A stretch of 64,000 nt of DNA from PMG-095 sp037200885 (GTDB lineage: Bacteria; Myxococcota_A; Polyangia; Polyangiales; Polyangiaceae): assembly GCA_037200885.1 (NCBI GenBank), contig JBBCIN010000002.1:1612001-1676000 (forward strand), written 5' to 3'. Under the pieces are notes generated by a model. The model was not told the origin of the DNA and ran no database searches. It was given only the letters and a program-made list of their open reading frames with translations. Positions 17,469 through 28,044 of this stretch are shown here, piece by piece. Positions within the stretch are counted from its first letter, which is position 1, and the number at the start of each line of letters is the position of its first letter. The position numbers were made by a program, and so were the translations under genes.

Positions 17469-18017
17469 ATGCTTTCGTCGTTTCCGCTGGCAGGCCGAGC
17501 GCCTGGCGTTCGGCAGACGCAGGGCGGGGGAGTGCCGCCGCCGGAGGGCTATGGACCGCCCGCAGCACCTCCGCCCGGAGGCTACGGCCCGCCGGGTGGC
17601 TACGGTCCCCCGGGCGCTTCACCGCCCGGCGGTTACGGACCGCCCGGGGCGGGTGGCGATGGTCCCCCGGCGCCTCCTGGCAAACCGATCACGGGCTCTG
17701 CCGCGACGATGGCCATCCACGCCATGACGATCGATCCCAAGACCGGCCTGCCGCGCGGTGAGAAGGCGCCCGCGAGCACGGCGGCGGTCGTTGCCTTGGT
17801 CTGTGGGATCTTGCTCTGCTTCGGTCCGTTCACAGGCATCCCGGCGATAATCGCCGGTGTGCTCGGTCGCAAAGCCGCTCGCGAGTTTCCGCAAAACGTG
17901 GGCGGCGGCGGCATGGCCACCGCGGGGCTGGTGCTTGGCATCGTGAACGTCACGCTGTCCCTGATTGCGACGGCGGCGGCCGGTTGGCAGCTCTTGGGCA
18001 AACTAAGCTGGCCCTGA
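17469..18017 (+). CDS. DUF4190-like membrane protein with Gly-Tyr-Gly-Pro-Pro repeats
   Basis: A protein of about 182 residues. The first 75 are low-complexity, built on imperfect repeats of GGYGPPG. They are followed by a hydrophilic stretch, then two hydrophobic segments (AAVVALVCGILLCFGPFTGI and TAGLVLGIVNVTLSLIATAA) separated by LGRKAAREFPQNVGGGGMA. This layout, with the paired segments flanking a short charged loop, is that of DUF4190 proteins, whose function is not known. The frame extends upstream to 17172 through the gatC region. A start at 17415 would leave only 25 bases to the divergent gatC, so the ATG at 17469 was preferred. Confidence 0.7.
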   Translation: MLSSFPLAGRAPGVRQTQGGGVPPPEGYGPPAAPPPGGYGPPGGYGPPGASPPGGYGPPGAGGDGPPAPPGKPITGSAATMAIHAMTIDPKTGLPRGEKAPASTAAVVALVCGILLCFGPFTGIPAIIAGVLGRKAAREFPQNVGGGGMATAGLVLGIVNVTLSLIATAAAGWQLLGKLSWP

Positions 18018-18222
18018 CGCCGCGAACTTCGTGGGCATCTGTTCAGGCCTAATTTCAACTGGATCCGAAGAAGCGCTCGCTCGCAACTCACGCCTCGGGC
18101 GCGCCGACTGGCTCGGGTGCTCGAGCCTCTAACAGCCATCGTCTTGCTCGACGGAAGGGGACCGCACCGATATGCTCCAGCACGCAAGCGGTCGGCCCCG
18201 CACGCGCGACCGAGGTAGCAAC

Positions 18223-20082
<1,860 letters not shown>

Positions 20083-20299
20083 ATTTGCCTTGATTTCGGT
20101 CCTTGCGCAGCGGCCGCACGTGCCGTAAGTTCCGCGCCCCTTGCCGTCTGGCTAGGGTTCTATCAACCAATTAAAACCACACGCCCCACACGCGACCAAT
20201 CGAATCCGGTGCTCTCTCTCCTCTCCCTACGTTGGTAGGCAGGGAGAGAAAGTTGATTCGAAGGCGGGGCGGAGGAAAAAACCGAAAGGAGCAAGCGTC
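20083..20299 (+). promoter_or_regulatory. rpsB leader with inverted repeat and strong ribosome site
   Basis: This 217-base non-coding stretch precedes rpsB. CTCTCCCT at 20221-20228 pairs with AGGGAGAG at 20241-20248. Inside it CCTAC and GTAGG can form a competing smaller hairpin. No T-run follows, so it is more like an mRNA leader structure than a terminator. Ribosomal protein S2 is known to control rpsB-tsf through leader RNA in several bacteria; whether this element does so is inference. The ribosome site AAAGGAG lies at 20284-20290, nine bases before the ATG. I could not place a promoter with confidence. Confidence 0.4.
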
Positions 20300-21211
20300 A
20301 TGGCTGAATCAGTATCGGGTGTTAACTCGCCCAGCGAAACGTTCGAAGGCCCCAGCGAGATCGCAACCAAACTGCGCGATCCCGCCAATCCCCTGACTGT
20401 CCGCGAGCTCTTCGAAGCCGGCGTCCACTTCGGTCACCAGACCAAGCGCTGGAACCCGAAAATGCGCCAGTACATCTACGGCGCGCGCAGCGGCATTCAC
20501 ATCGTCGATCTCGATCAAACGGCTCGCTTGTTCAAGCGCGCGTATGACTTCGTGAGCGAGACCACCTCGCGTGGCGGCGGCGTGTTGTTCGTGGGCACCA
20601 AGCGCCAAGCGCAGGAGATCGTCAAGGAAGAGTGCCGCCGTGCCGGCATGTACTTCGTGACGAATCGTTGGCTCGGCGGCACGCTGACCAACTTCCGCAC
20701 CATCAAGGGTGGCCTCGACCGTCTGCGCTCGATCGAGCGGATGAAGGAAGACGGCACCTACGAGCAACTGCCGAAGAAAGAAACCGTGCAGCTCGAGAAA
20801 GAGCGCGCTCGGCTCGAGAAGTACATCGGTGGTCTGAAGGGCATGGGCGCGGTTCCGAGCGCCGTGTTCATCATCGACCCTGCACAAGAGACGATCGCGG
20901 TACAAGAAGCCCGCAAGCTCCGCGTGCCAATCGTCGCCATCACGGACACGAACTGCGATCCGGATCTGGTCGACTACGTGATCCCCGGCAACGACGACGC
21001 GATTCGCTCGGTGCGCCTGATCACGGGCGCGATCGCCGACGCTTGCGTGGCCGGCTCGGCTCGGCGTCGCGAGTTCCAGCAGCAGCGCGACCGTGACAGC
21101 AACCAAAACGATGGTCGCGATGGTCGCCAAGGTGGCCGCCCGGGCAACGATGCCCAGGTCGTTTACGCCGGCGGCCGTGGCAGCCGCGGTGGTTCGGACT
21201 CTTCGAACTGA
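20300..21211 (+). CDS. rpsB: 30S ribosomal protein S2
   Basis: Structural protein of the small ribosomal subunit. The conserved core begins at about residue 33 (TVRELFEAGVHFGHQTKRWN) and continues with MRQYIYGARSGIHIVDLDQT, FVGTKRQAQEIVKEE, FVTNRWLGGTLTNFRTI and IVAITDTNCDPDLVDYVIPG. At 303 residues it is longer than the common 240-260. It has about 30 extra N-terminal residues and an Arg/Gly/Gln/Asp-rich tail of about 50 residues. The ATG has a strong ribosome site. It is followed after 10 bases by tsf, the classical pairing. Confidence 0.97.
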   Translation: MAESVSGVNSPSETFEGPSEIATKLRDPANPLTVRELFEAGVHFGHQTKRWNPKMRQYIYGARSGIHIVDLDQTARLFKRAYDFVSETTSRGGGVLFVGTKRQAQEIVKEECRRAGMYFVTNRWLGGTLTNFRTIKGGLDRLRSIERMKEDGTYEQLPKKETVQLEKERARLEKYIGGLKGMGAVPSAVFIIDPAQETIAVQEARKLRVPIVAITDTNCDPDLVDYVIPGNDDAIRSVRLITGAIADACVAGSARRREFQQQRDRDSNQNDGRDGRQGGRPGNDAQVVYAGGRGSRGGSDSSN

Positions 21212-21221
21212 GAGGTAAACA

Positions 21222-22154
21222 ATGTCTCAAGTAAGCATGCAGCTAGTGAAGGAGCTCCGCGATCGCACTCAAGCGGGGCTCAATGATTGCAAAGCCGCCC
21301 TGATCGAGGCCGAAGGCCATCTGGAAAACGCGGTCGTCGTGATCCAGAAAAAGGGCCTCGCCAAGAGCGTGAAGCGCGCGGGCGCGATCGCTAGTGAAGG
21401 CCTCGTTGTCACGAGCGTCACTGCCGATGGCAAGCTCGGTGCGATCGCGGAGGTCAATATCCAGACCGACTTTGCGGCACGCAACGCCGATTTCGTTGCC
21501 TTCGCCGGCAAGGTCGTCGAAGCCGCCCTCAAGGCCAAGCTCGGTGCCGATCTGGGCGCCGAGCCCTTCCCGGGTGGCGCGAGCACGATCGAAGAAAACC
21601 GCGCCGCCCTGGTGGGCAAGCTCGGCGAGAACATCACCGTGCGTCGTTGGGATCGTTTGTCGATCGACGGCGCTGGGCGTGTGCACTCATACGTGCACAT
21701 GGGTGGCAAAGTCGGCGTGCTGCTCGCCGTGCGCACCGGTACGGATGCGGCGGCCAAATCGCCTTCGTTCGAGAAGTTCGTGGACGACAGCGCCATGCAG
21801 ATCGCCGCCATGTCGCCGCAGTTCCTGAACGTCTCGGAGATGCCGGCGGATGCTCGCAGCCAACAAGCCGCGATCTTCGACGCCCAGCTGATCGAAGAAG
21901 GCAAGCCGGATGCGGCTCGCCCCAAGATCATCGAAGGCAAGCTGGCCAAGTGGGCCAAAGACGTGTGCCTGCTCGAGCAGCAAAGCGTGATCGACACGGA
22001 AAAGACGGTCGAAGGTCTGCGCGCGAGTCTCGCCAAAGAGCTCGGCACCGACGTCACCCTGAGCCGCTTCGCGCGGTTCCAGGTCGGCGAAGGCATCGAG
22101 AAGCCGATCACGCCGGACTTCGCCAGCGAAGTGGCGAAGATGGCTGGCGGCTGA
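21222..22154 (+). CDS. tsf: Translation elongation factor Ts
   Basis: Guanine-nucleotide exchange factor that recharges EF-Tu by releasing GDP. The 310-residue product has the N-terminal UBA-like region (LVKELRDRTQAGLNDCKAAL), IQKKGLAKSVKRAGAIASEG, and the EF-Tu-contact motif IQTDFAARNADF, where other species have TDFV. The later parts are YVHMGGKVGVLLAV, MQIAAMSPQFLNVSEM and FARFQVGEGIEK. A GAGAGG ribosome site lies before the ATG. It forms a two-gene operon with rpsB; an intrinsic terminator follows and pyrH is not next to it. Confidence 0.97.
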   Translation: MSQVSMQLVKELRDRTQAGLNDCKAALIEAEGHLENAVVVIQKKGLAKSVKRAGAIASEGLVVTSVTADGKLGAIAEVNIQTDFAARNADFVAFAGKVVEAALKAKLGADLGAEPFPGGASTIEENRAALVGKLGENITVRRWDRLSIDGAGRVHSYVHMGGKVGVLLAVRTGTDAAAKSPSFEKFVDDSAMQIAAMSPQFLNVSEMPADARSQQAAIFDAQLIEEGKPDAARPKIIEGKLAKWAKDVCLLEQQSVIDTEKTVEGLRASLAKELGTDVTLSRFARFQVGEGIEKPITPDFASEVAKMAGG

Positions 22155-22197
22155 GCGCGTCCGCGCTCATTGCGTGAGCGCACAACAAGAGTGAGCG

Positions 22198-22230
22198 AAA
22201 AGGCTCGAGGTGAAGACCTCGGGCCTTTTT
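22198..22230 (+). terminator. Rho-independent terminator after tsf
   Basis: The arms AAAAGGC-TCGAGGT and ACCTCGG-GCCTTTTT form a stem of about 14 bp (one T-G pair) with a GAAG loop and end in a run of five T. It lies 44 bases past the tsf stop. The near-symmetric A- and T-rich ends suggest it could also work from the opposite side. Confidence 0.9.
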
Positions 22231-22688
22231 GGCATTTGGCGAAGGCCGTTGGGGCGAGGGGCGACCTGCAACGGTAGCGTAGGGCTTCCCAACGTTGAAC
22301 CCGACGGTTGAGGAATTGTCGACATCGCCAGGGGCAACAGCCCCTACGGGCTCTGACCGTTCCATATTCGTACTCCGGGGAGAGTGTGTGTGAGTGTGTG
22401 GTGCATGACCGAGGTGGCGAATCTCGCCAGGTCGGCTACTCCTCTCAGTAGATCTCACGATCTCGAATAGGGAGATGATTGTGAGAGCCGTTTCGCCTGA
22501 CGTCTCGATCAGTCGAGAAAAGTGAGGAGTTGTCACGCGGAGCAAATGCTCTGCTCTCTCGCGTTCGACGAAAGATCGAGTTCTGTGTCTGTATGTTTAG
22601 CTAACTGATTAGTGGTGCTGATACAGCATCGCTACTGGTAATTCTCCGCGCCGCCACATATCGTTCGATTAGGGCTTGCTTCGTTGCA
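22231..22688. other. Gene-free, hairpin-rich gap
   Basis: About 458 bases between the tsf terminator and the sulfatase-like gene with no convincing coding. Visible structures are AGGGGC/GCCCCT around an AACA loop (22330-22345) and TCTCAC-g-ATCTC paired with GAGAT-gatt-GTGAGA (22453-22486). There is also a GT-rich stretch near 22383-22401. A reverse-strand frame of 145 residues spans 22108-22545 but runs through the end of tsf and looks non-coding. The gap probably holds the promoter of the next gene and may hold a dispersed repeat or small RNA. Confidence 0.4.
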
Positions 22689-24785
22689 GTGAGGGTGCAG
22701 TTGCAGAATATCGGTCCCTTGGGTGCCGTTGAATCTGACGGGGAGCAGTCGGTTCCGCCAGTCGAAGTAGGCGCGGTTGGACCGCGATCGATCGCAGTCG
22801 ACGTCTTGAGATTGGTCTGTTCAGGCGCGCTGGCGGGTTTGGCGTTTGGCGTCTCGGACGTCGTGCGCGCAAGTTCGACCGTCGGCAGTTGGATCGGCCT
22901 GTCCCTCGCGGCGGCGCTGGTCGGACTCTGGATCTGGTTCGGGCAAATGCTCGCCATCGTGGTCGGGACCACTATCCTTCTGATCGGGCTGATAAAGCGT
23001 CGGTTTCCGAACCGGCTCGCCGCGCATGGATTGCTCGCGCTCACCTCGGGCGCGATCACTCTCGTCATTGCGCGTAAGGTGTTCGCGGGCGGCGGAATTC
23101 GCCAGACGCAGATCGCTAGTCTGGGGCCTTGGGTGGTCCCCACCGCTGTCGTGCTGAGCGTTTGGGTCGCGCCCTGGGTCGCCCCTTGGCTTGTAGCAGG
23201 CTTAGTAGCGGATGGCTGGGCGCGTATCATACGCTGGGCGATCGCCTGTACTGCCGCCGTGCTCTCAATGGGGGCGCTCGTGCTCGATGCGCACGCTCCC
23301 GGAGGCCTACTGTTCCCGCATGTACTACTGCTTGCCTTGGGGCTCGCTCTCGCATCTCAAGCGGTCGAGTTGATTCGGTTGCCACCCCGTTCCGGGTACG
23401 CCGCCTTGGCACTGTCGCTGCTAACATTGCCGAGCCTGGTTGCTCTTCCGGCGTCGCGTCCGGCACGTCAGTTGCTAGCGCAATCGACTTGGGCAGGCGC
23501 TGAGCTAATCGACTACGCCAAGTTTCACGCCGACCTCGATCACGACGGGTATTCCCCGTTGTTCGGCGGTGGGGATTGCGACGACGGAGACGCTTCCGTG
23601 TTTACAGGAGCCGTCGAGCGGCCCGGGGATGGTCGCGATTCCGACTGCGATGGACTCGATGATCCCAAGGCCTCTGGGCTTCTCTTCGAACCCTTTCATC
23701 CGAAGAGTGACGGCACAGCACAGCAAATATCGGATCGTGCGAAGCAATTTCCGACCGTCGTGATTTTAGTTGACGCACTCCGCTTCGATCGCATCGGCAA
23801 TCCGCGATTCCCGAACTTGGCCCAGTTATCTCGGGAATCGATTCGCTTCACCCACGTGTATTCGACCTCGGCGACGACTTTGACCAGTGTGCCAGTGATA
23901 ATGCGTGGTCGCGTGCACTCCGTGAGCGGTGAAGAAAACATCGCTCAGTCGCTCACTCACGCCGGTCAATCGAGCGCCTTCATCGCTCCGGATGTGGTGA
24001 CGGAGCACTTTCGCAAGCTAGGACGACTCGATCCAGTGCGAAGTTTTTCGAAGCGTCGGACGATCCCCACCGATCACGCGAGCAGTTGGGACGGTGGCGA
24101 TACGATTTCGACCAGCGATCAGCTGACCTCAGCAGCCGTCGAGGAACTCGACTCCGCTGAGTCGCCCAACTTGCTCTGGCTGCACTACTTCGACGTGCAT
24201 CAGTGGAACATACTCGGGGATGAAGGCTTGCCCGCGCGCGGTGATGTTGCGCGCTACGATGCCGTGGTCGAGCGCTTGGACGCCAGCCTACGCCCCCTTC
24301 TCGAAAGACGCGATCGCCTGAACCTCGTGCTGCTTGCAGACCACGGCGAAGGCTTGGGTGACCGAGGTATCAAATACCACACGCACTTCATCTTCGAAGA
24401 GTTGACGCGCATTCCCCTGCTCGTTCGCGTTCCGGGTAGCGTTCCGACAACGGTCGATACCCCGGTCACCAGCCCCGGCGTATTCAACATGCTGCGAGCC
24501 CTGCGCGGGCTCGAACCGGATGCCACCGCCGACCAAAGCCTGCTCGCGCTGGTCGGCTCTCCAAGCCCTGGTGATGGTCCCGGATTTCCGGGGTTCGACG
24601 ACGCGCAATGGAGCTTTCTGTACGGTAGCCACCGCCTACTTTACATGCCTCGTCAGCAGTTGTTGGAGCTCTACGATCTCGAACGGGATCCGCTCGAAAG
24701 GAACAATCAGGCAGATGAGAACCCTCAGCTAGCCTCGCAGCTGCTCACCCGCCTTTTTCAAATCCACAACCAGCTGCGCGAATAG
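22689..24785 (+). CDS. Membrane sulfatase-like protein with MopE-type calcium motif
   Basis: A 698-residue inner-membrane protein. Residues about 37-270 contain several hydrophobic helices. Residues 282-325 hold a repeat-like acidic motif (DLDHDGY...GGGDCDDGDAS...GDGRDSDCDGLDD) matching the Ca-binding motif of MopE-type proteins. Residues about 355-698 are an alkaline-phosphatase/sulfatase fold: the first metal site in VVILVDALRFDR, a Thr/Ser-rich nucleophile region (YSTSATTLTSVPV), the metal motif LLADHGEGLGDRG near 551, and a His in KYHTHFIFEELTRIP. Such proteins may be sulfatases, phosphodiesterases or phosphoethanolamine-type transferases; the classical C-x-P-x-R sulfatase motif is absent. 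Starts with GTG. Confidence 0.82.
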   Translation: MRVQLQNIGPLGAVESDGEQSVPPVEVGAVGPRSIAVDVLRLVCSGALAGLAFGVSDVVRASSTVGSWIGLSLAAALVGLWIWFGQMLAIVVGTTILLIGLIKRRFPNRLAAHGLLALTSGAITLVIARKVFAGGGIRQTQIASLGPWVVPTAVVLSVWVAPWVAPWLVAGLVADGWARIIRWAIACTAAVLSMGALVLDAHAPGGLLFPHVLLLALGLALASQAVELIRLPPRSGYAALALSLLTLPSLVALPASRPARQLLAQSTWAGAELIDYAKFHADLDHDGYSPLFGGGDCDDGDASVFTGAVERPGDGRDSDCDGLDDPKASGLLFEPFHPKSDGTAQQISDRAKQFPTVVILVDALRFDRIGNPRFPNLAQLSRESIRFTHVYSTSATTLTSVPVIMRGRVHSVSGEENIAQSLTHAGQSSAFIAPDVVTEHFRKLGRLDPVRSFSKRRTIPTDHASSWDGGDTISTSDQLTSAAVEELDSAESPNLLWLHYFDVHQWNILGDEGLPARGDVARYDAVVERLDASLRPLLERRDRLNLVLLADHGEGLGDRGIKYHTHFIFEELTRIPLLVRVPGSVPTTVDTPVTSPGVFNMLRALRGLEPDATADQSLLALVGSPSPGDGPGFPGFDDAQWSFLYGSHRLLYMPRQQLLELYDLERDPLERNNQADENPQLASQLLTRLFQIHNQLRE

Positions 24786-24889
24786 TATTGCCCGAGCCCG
24801 CGGCTGCCGCTGGGGCCAAATGTCCAACCTGGACTGTATTTGACGTCCGCTGCTTGGTTTCGCGAAGTTTCGCGGCTAGCCTTCGGGCT

Positions 24890-25729
24890 ATGTCGAACGT
24901 CGCAGCAGTGCAGGAACGGTACGCGTCGTCGGCCTCCGCGGTGCGACCCACGTTCGGAGTGGAGCGCCGTCAGGCTGAGGCGTACTACGCGCGTTACGTG
25001 GCCTTCGTTCTCGCGCATGCACCGGTGAGTCGCTCGCGCATTCTAGACGTCGGTTGTGGCACTGGGTGGAGCACGCTGATGTTTCATCGCGCAGGGCATG
25101 AAGCGCACGGTGTCGACTTGCATCAGAACGGGCTGGAGGCCTGGCAAGAGTACCCGGACTTGCCATACACTTCGGCCGACGCTCAAGCGCTTCCGTTCCC
25201 GGCCAACAGCTTCGACGTGGTCGCGATGAACCAGGTGCTCGAGCACGTGCCGAACCCGCAGCTGGCCCTCGAGGAAAGCCTTCGCGTCCTGCGTCCCGGT
25301 GGGCGTTTGATCGTGGTTGGGCCAAACATGATTGGCGCGGGCTACAATCTGTATTGGGCCCTACGTCATACTGCTCGATGCCTGCGACAAGGAAAGCTGT
25401 GGGAAAGGCGCGCCCCGGATATGCAACACCATCCCGGGGGCAACACGATGCCAGAGGCGTGGTTCAGCACCACCAAACATCTGGCTTGGGCACTGCAGAA
25501 GATGCTGTTCGAGAAGCGGCCCAACTTTCGCATGCGCGATCCGGACGTGCAGCCGCCTTTTCACGCCGACAATGACGCTTGCTACTACTGCACACCGCTC
25601 GACTTGCTGAACTGGGGTGAGGCGACGGGAGCAGCGCGGCCGCTTCGCTGGTGGGCGACGGATAGGCCACTCGCCCGTTTGACCTGGCCATTCACGAGCG
25701 GAACCTGGGTCGTTTTGGAGAAGAAGTAA
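24890..25729 (+). CDS. Class I SAM-dependent methyltransferase
   Basis: A methyltransferase of about 279 residues. Motif I is ILDVGCGTGWSTLMF, the acidic residue at the end of strand 2 is in HGVDLHQ, followed by ADAQALPFPANSFDVVAMNQVLEHV and LRPGGRLIVVGP. The C-terminal half (residues about 145-279) is a long Trp/Arg-rich extension with CYYCTPLDLLNWGEA. The frame opens at 24788 just after the sulfatase gene, but those 34 residues have no relation to the domain and the ATG at 24890 is favoured. The substrate is unknown; neighbours suggest a glycan or lipid-linked sugar. Confidence 0.85.
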   Translation: MSNVAAVQERYASSASAVRPTFGVERRQAEAYYARYVAFVLAHAPVSRSRILDVGCGTGWSTLMFHRAGHEAHGVDLHQNGLEAWQEYPDLPYTSADAQALPFPANSFDVVAMNQVLEHVPNPQLALEESLRVLRPGGRLIVVGPNMIGAGYNLYWALRHTARCLRQGKLWERRAPDMQHHPGGNTMPEAWFSTTKHLAWALQKMLFEKRPNFRMRDPDVQPPFHADNDACYYCTPLDLLNWGEATGAARPLRWWATDRPLARLTWPFTSGTWVVLEKK

Positions 25730-25745
25730 GCGTACAGCGCGCCGA

Positions 25746-27047
25746 TCAGAGCCCGTAGACTTTGCTTCGGTCGCCTGCGATGTCGCGCAGTGCGTCGCGG
25801 GTATCGATGATGAGCTTTGCTTCACGCAGCAGGCGTTCGCGGTCGAGATTCGTATGGTCCGTAACCACGACGACGGCGTCGAAGCTCGCGAAGCTCGCGG
25901 CAGGGTTGATACCCCGGAGCGCGATGCCCTCTTCGTTCAACACCGGGACATGAGGATCCATGTACTCGACCTGCGCTCCGCGTTCTTTCAATCCATGAAT
26001 GATCGCGAACGCGGGGGACTCGCGGACATCCCGCACATCGCGCTTGTAGGCAACGCCGTAGATCAAGATATTCGAGCCCCGCACTGGTCGCGACCGATCG
26101 TTCAACCCCGCGCTGGTGCGTTCGACCACGTACGCCGGCATGCCGCTGTTGACGGCGTCGGCGAGCTCGATGAAGCGCGCTTGGTACTGCAAGGTTCGTA
26201 ACTTCCAGGACATGTAGAGGGGGTCGACGGGGATGCAATGCCCGCCGAGACCCGGGCCCGGATAGAACGGCATGAACCCGAACGGTTTGGTCGCTGCGGC
26301 GCGGATCACTTCGAATGGATCGATGCCGAGCTTTCGGCTCATCATCGCGATCTCGTTCACGAGCCCGATGTTTACGGCGCGAAACGTGTTTTCGAGCAAC
26401 TTGACCATCTCCGCCGTCTCGGTCGAGGACACGGCAACGATCTTGTCCAGGATCTGGGAATAGAGAGCGGTCGCCACCATCAAACACTCGGGGCTGGCGC
26501 CGCCCAAAACCTTCGGCGTATTTTTGGTTTTGTATGTCTGGTTGCCAGGATCGACTCGTTCTGGGGAAAACGCGATGAAAACCGAGCGCCCAAGGACGGC
26601 GCCCTTCTCGGTCAATTTGGGCACCAACACTTCAGTGGTCGTCCCCGGGTAAGTCGTCGACTCGAGGATCACGAGCATGCCTTCGTGCTGATGGCGAGCG
26701 ATCTCCTCCGTCGCGGCGACGATGAAGCGCATGTCCGGGTCTCTGGTCTTGTTCAGCGGGGTCGGGACGCACACGATGACTGCGTCAGCTTGGCCAAGGA
26801 TCGCTGCGTCGGCGCTGGCATCGAGCATCCCTGATTTGACGTACGGCGCCAGATCAGCGGTTGGTACGTCAGAAATGTACGACTCCCCCGCGTTGAGCAA
26901 ACGTACCTTCTCCGGATCTCGGTCGAGACCCGTGGTGCGGAATCCCGCGCGGGCGAATTCGGCGACCAGAGGCAAACCGACGTAGCCGATGCCGATGACT
27001 ACGACGCGCGCGGCCTTGGTTTCGATTTTCTGGAGCAGGGACGTCAT
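25746..27047 (-). CDS. UDP-N-acetyl-hexosamine 6-dehydrogenase (WbpA/WecC type)
   Basis: Oxidises the C6 alcohol of a UDP-HexNAc sugar to the uronic acid using two NAD molecules, giving an acidic sugar donor for polysaccharides. About 433 residues. The Rossmann motif VVVIGIGYVGLPLVAEFARAG is at 15-35, followed by VCVPTPLN, ESTTYPGTT and AFSPERVDPGN. TAEMVKLLENTFRAVNIGLVNE leads to the catalytic Cys271 in GPGLGGHCIPVDP, and GVAYKRDVRDVRESPA starts the C-terminal domain. The motif set matches the UDP-HexNAc branch rather than UDP-glucose dehydrogenase. The true start is the ATG at 27047, eight bases after the deacetylase stop; the upstream frame is shadow. Confidence 0.92.
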   Translation of the reverse strand: MTSLLQKIETKAARVVVIGIGYVGLPLVAEFARAGFRTTGLDRDPEKVRLLNAGESYISDVPTADLAPYVKSGMLDASADAAILGQADAVIVCVPTPLNKTRDPDMRFIVAATEEIARHQHEGMLVILESTTYPGTTTEVLVPKLTEKGAVLGRSVFIAFSPERVDPGNQTYKTKNTPKVLGGASPECLMVATALYSQILDKIVAVSSTETAEMVKLLENTFRAVNIGLVNEIAMMSRKLGIDPFEVIRAAATKPFGFMPFYPGPGLGGHCIPVDPLYMSWKLRTLQYQARFIELADAVNSGMPAYVVERTSAGLNDRSRPVRGSNILIYGVAYKRDVRDVRESPAFAIIHGLKERGAQVEYMDPHVPVLNEEGIALRGINPAASFASFDAVVVVTDHTNLDRERLLREAKLIIDTRDALRDIAGDRSKVYGL

Positions 27048-27054
27048 CGGGGCC

Positions 27055-27981
27055 TCAGTTCGGACCGCCCGCAACGCTGCGCGCCGCCTGATCCAAGCGT
27101 AGGAAGGCGTAGCCGTGAGAGCGCAACGTTTCCAGCACTGCGGCCACTGCCTGAAGCTTGCGATCCAGGGGAATGCGCAAATCGGGCTGTACCGCCAGCA
27201 ACGACTGCGGCACGTCGCGTGCTTCGAGAAAATCGATGCCGTGCAATTCGAAGTTGACGAATGGCACCCCCAGGAGTGCACGCGTGAGTAGCCGTGCACC
27301 ACTCGGGCCAAGTAACGTAACGCTGGTTCCAATGAACGGTAGGCGAAGCGGACCAACTACTTGAATTGGGAGCTCCAGCATGCCAGCGCCCCGTCCCCAA
27401 TAAGGTTCGCCCACTCGATACGGGGTGGTTGGCGCGCGCAGCATGTTCGAGTTGTCCAAAAGGGAATGTGATACACGCCCCCGCAGTTTCATGGTCAGTA
27501 GCGCCGCAGCCTTTGCCGCGTAGTAAGCGGGACATGGAAAGACCGATGAGTCGTAGCTGAAACCGGCATCACGTAGCACGGTGATCAGTCGGTCGGTCAC
27601 GGTGTAACCCGGCGCCCGAAAGCCCACTGGCTGCACGCCGAGCCGTGTGCGAATCCGGCTGCTTGCTTCAACGATCTGCCTGGTCTGCTCGGCATGCTCA
27701 CGCCGCGTCAAATCATAGAAGTGATCGAGTGAGTGGTTGCCGATCTCATTTCCGTCCGACACGGCCTGGCGAAGCGCCGTCACGTTCTGCTCGCGCGCCA
27801 AATCGCGCGCGACCACGAATAGGGTGAGCGGCAACGAGAAGCCGACCGCAAAATCTCGGATCCGCGCTAGAGCCAAATCATACACGGCGTGACATTCCAC
27901 GCCCGACTCCAACCCGTGAACCGCGGAGTAACACGCAATTTCATCTAGATCGACGGAAACGGAGCACAGCCGCACGCGCAC
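27055..27981 (-). CDS. Polysaccharide deacetylase (NodB homology)
   Basis: A 308-residue carbohydrate esterase family 4 protein that removes N- or O-acetyl groups from sugars in glycan chains or precursors. Motif 1 is SVDLDE with the catalytic-base Asp, motif 2 is GNHSLDH with the two metal-binding His (83 and 87), motif 3 is RAPGYTVTD. Later motifs are FSYDSSVFP and FELHGID. No signal peptide was seen, so it probably acts on a cytoplasmic, lipid-linked or nucleotide-linked precursor. It is followed after eight bases by the UDP-HexNAc dehydrogenase on the same strand, consistent with making a deacetylated or acidic amino sugar. Confidence 0.88.
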   Translation of the reverse strand: MRVRLCSVSVDLDEIACYSAVHGLESGVECHAVYDLALARIRDFAVGFSLPLTLFVVARDLAREQNVTALRQAVSDGNEIGNHSLDHFYDLTRREHAEQTRQIVEASSRIRTRLGVQPVGFRAPGYTVTDRLITVLRDAGFSYDSSVFPCPAYYAAKAAALLTMKLRGRVSHSLLDNSNMLRAPTTPYRVGEPYWGRGAGMLELPIQVVGPLRLPFIGTSVTLLGPSGARLLTRALLGVPFVNFELHGIDFLEARDVPQSLLAVQPDLRIPLDRKLQAVAAVLETLRSHGYAFLRLDQAARSVAGGPN

Positions 27982-28044
27982 GTTATAGCTCCTTCATTGG
28001 CGGCTGTCGCGATCGGCTCATGCCTGCGGCTCGCCATCGGCAAA

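Noticed and set aside
22108..23230. Leftward frames of 145 and 209 residues after tsf and within the sulfatase gene
   Set aside because: They overlap well-supported genes and show no domain pattern or ribosome site.
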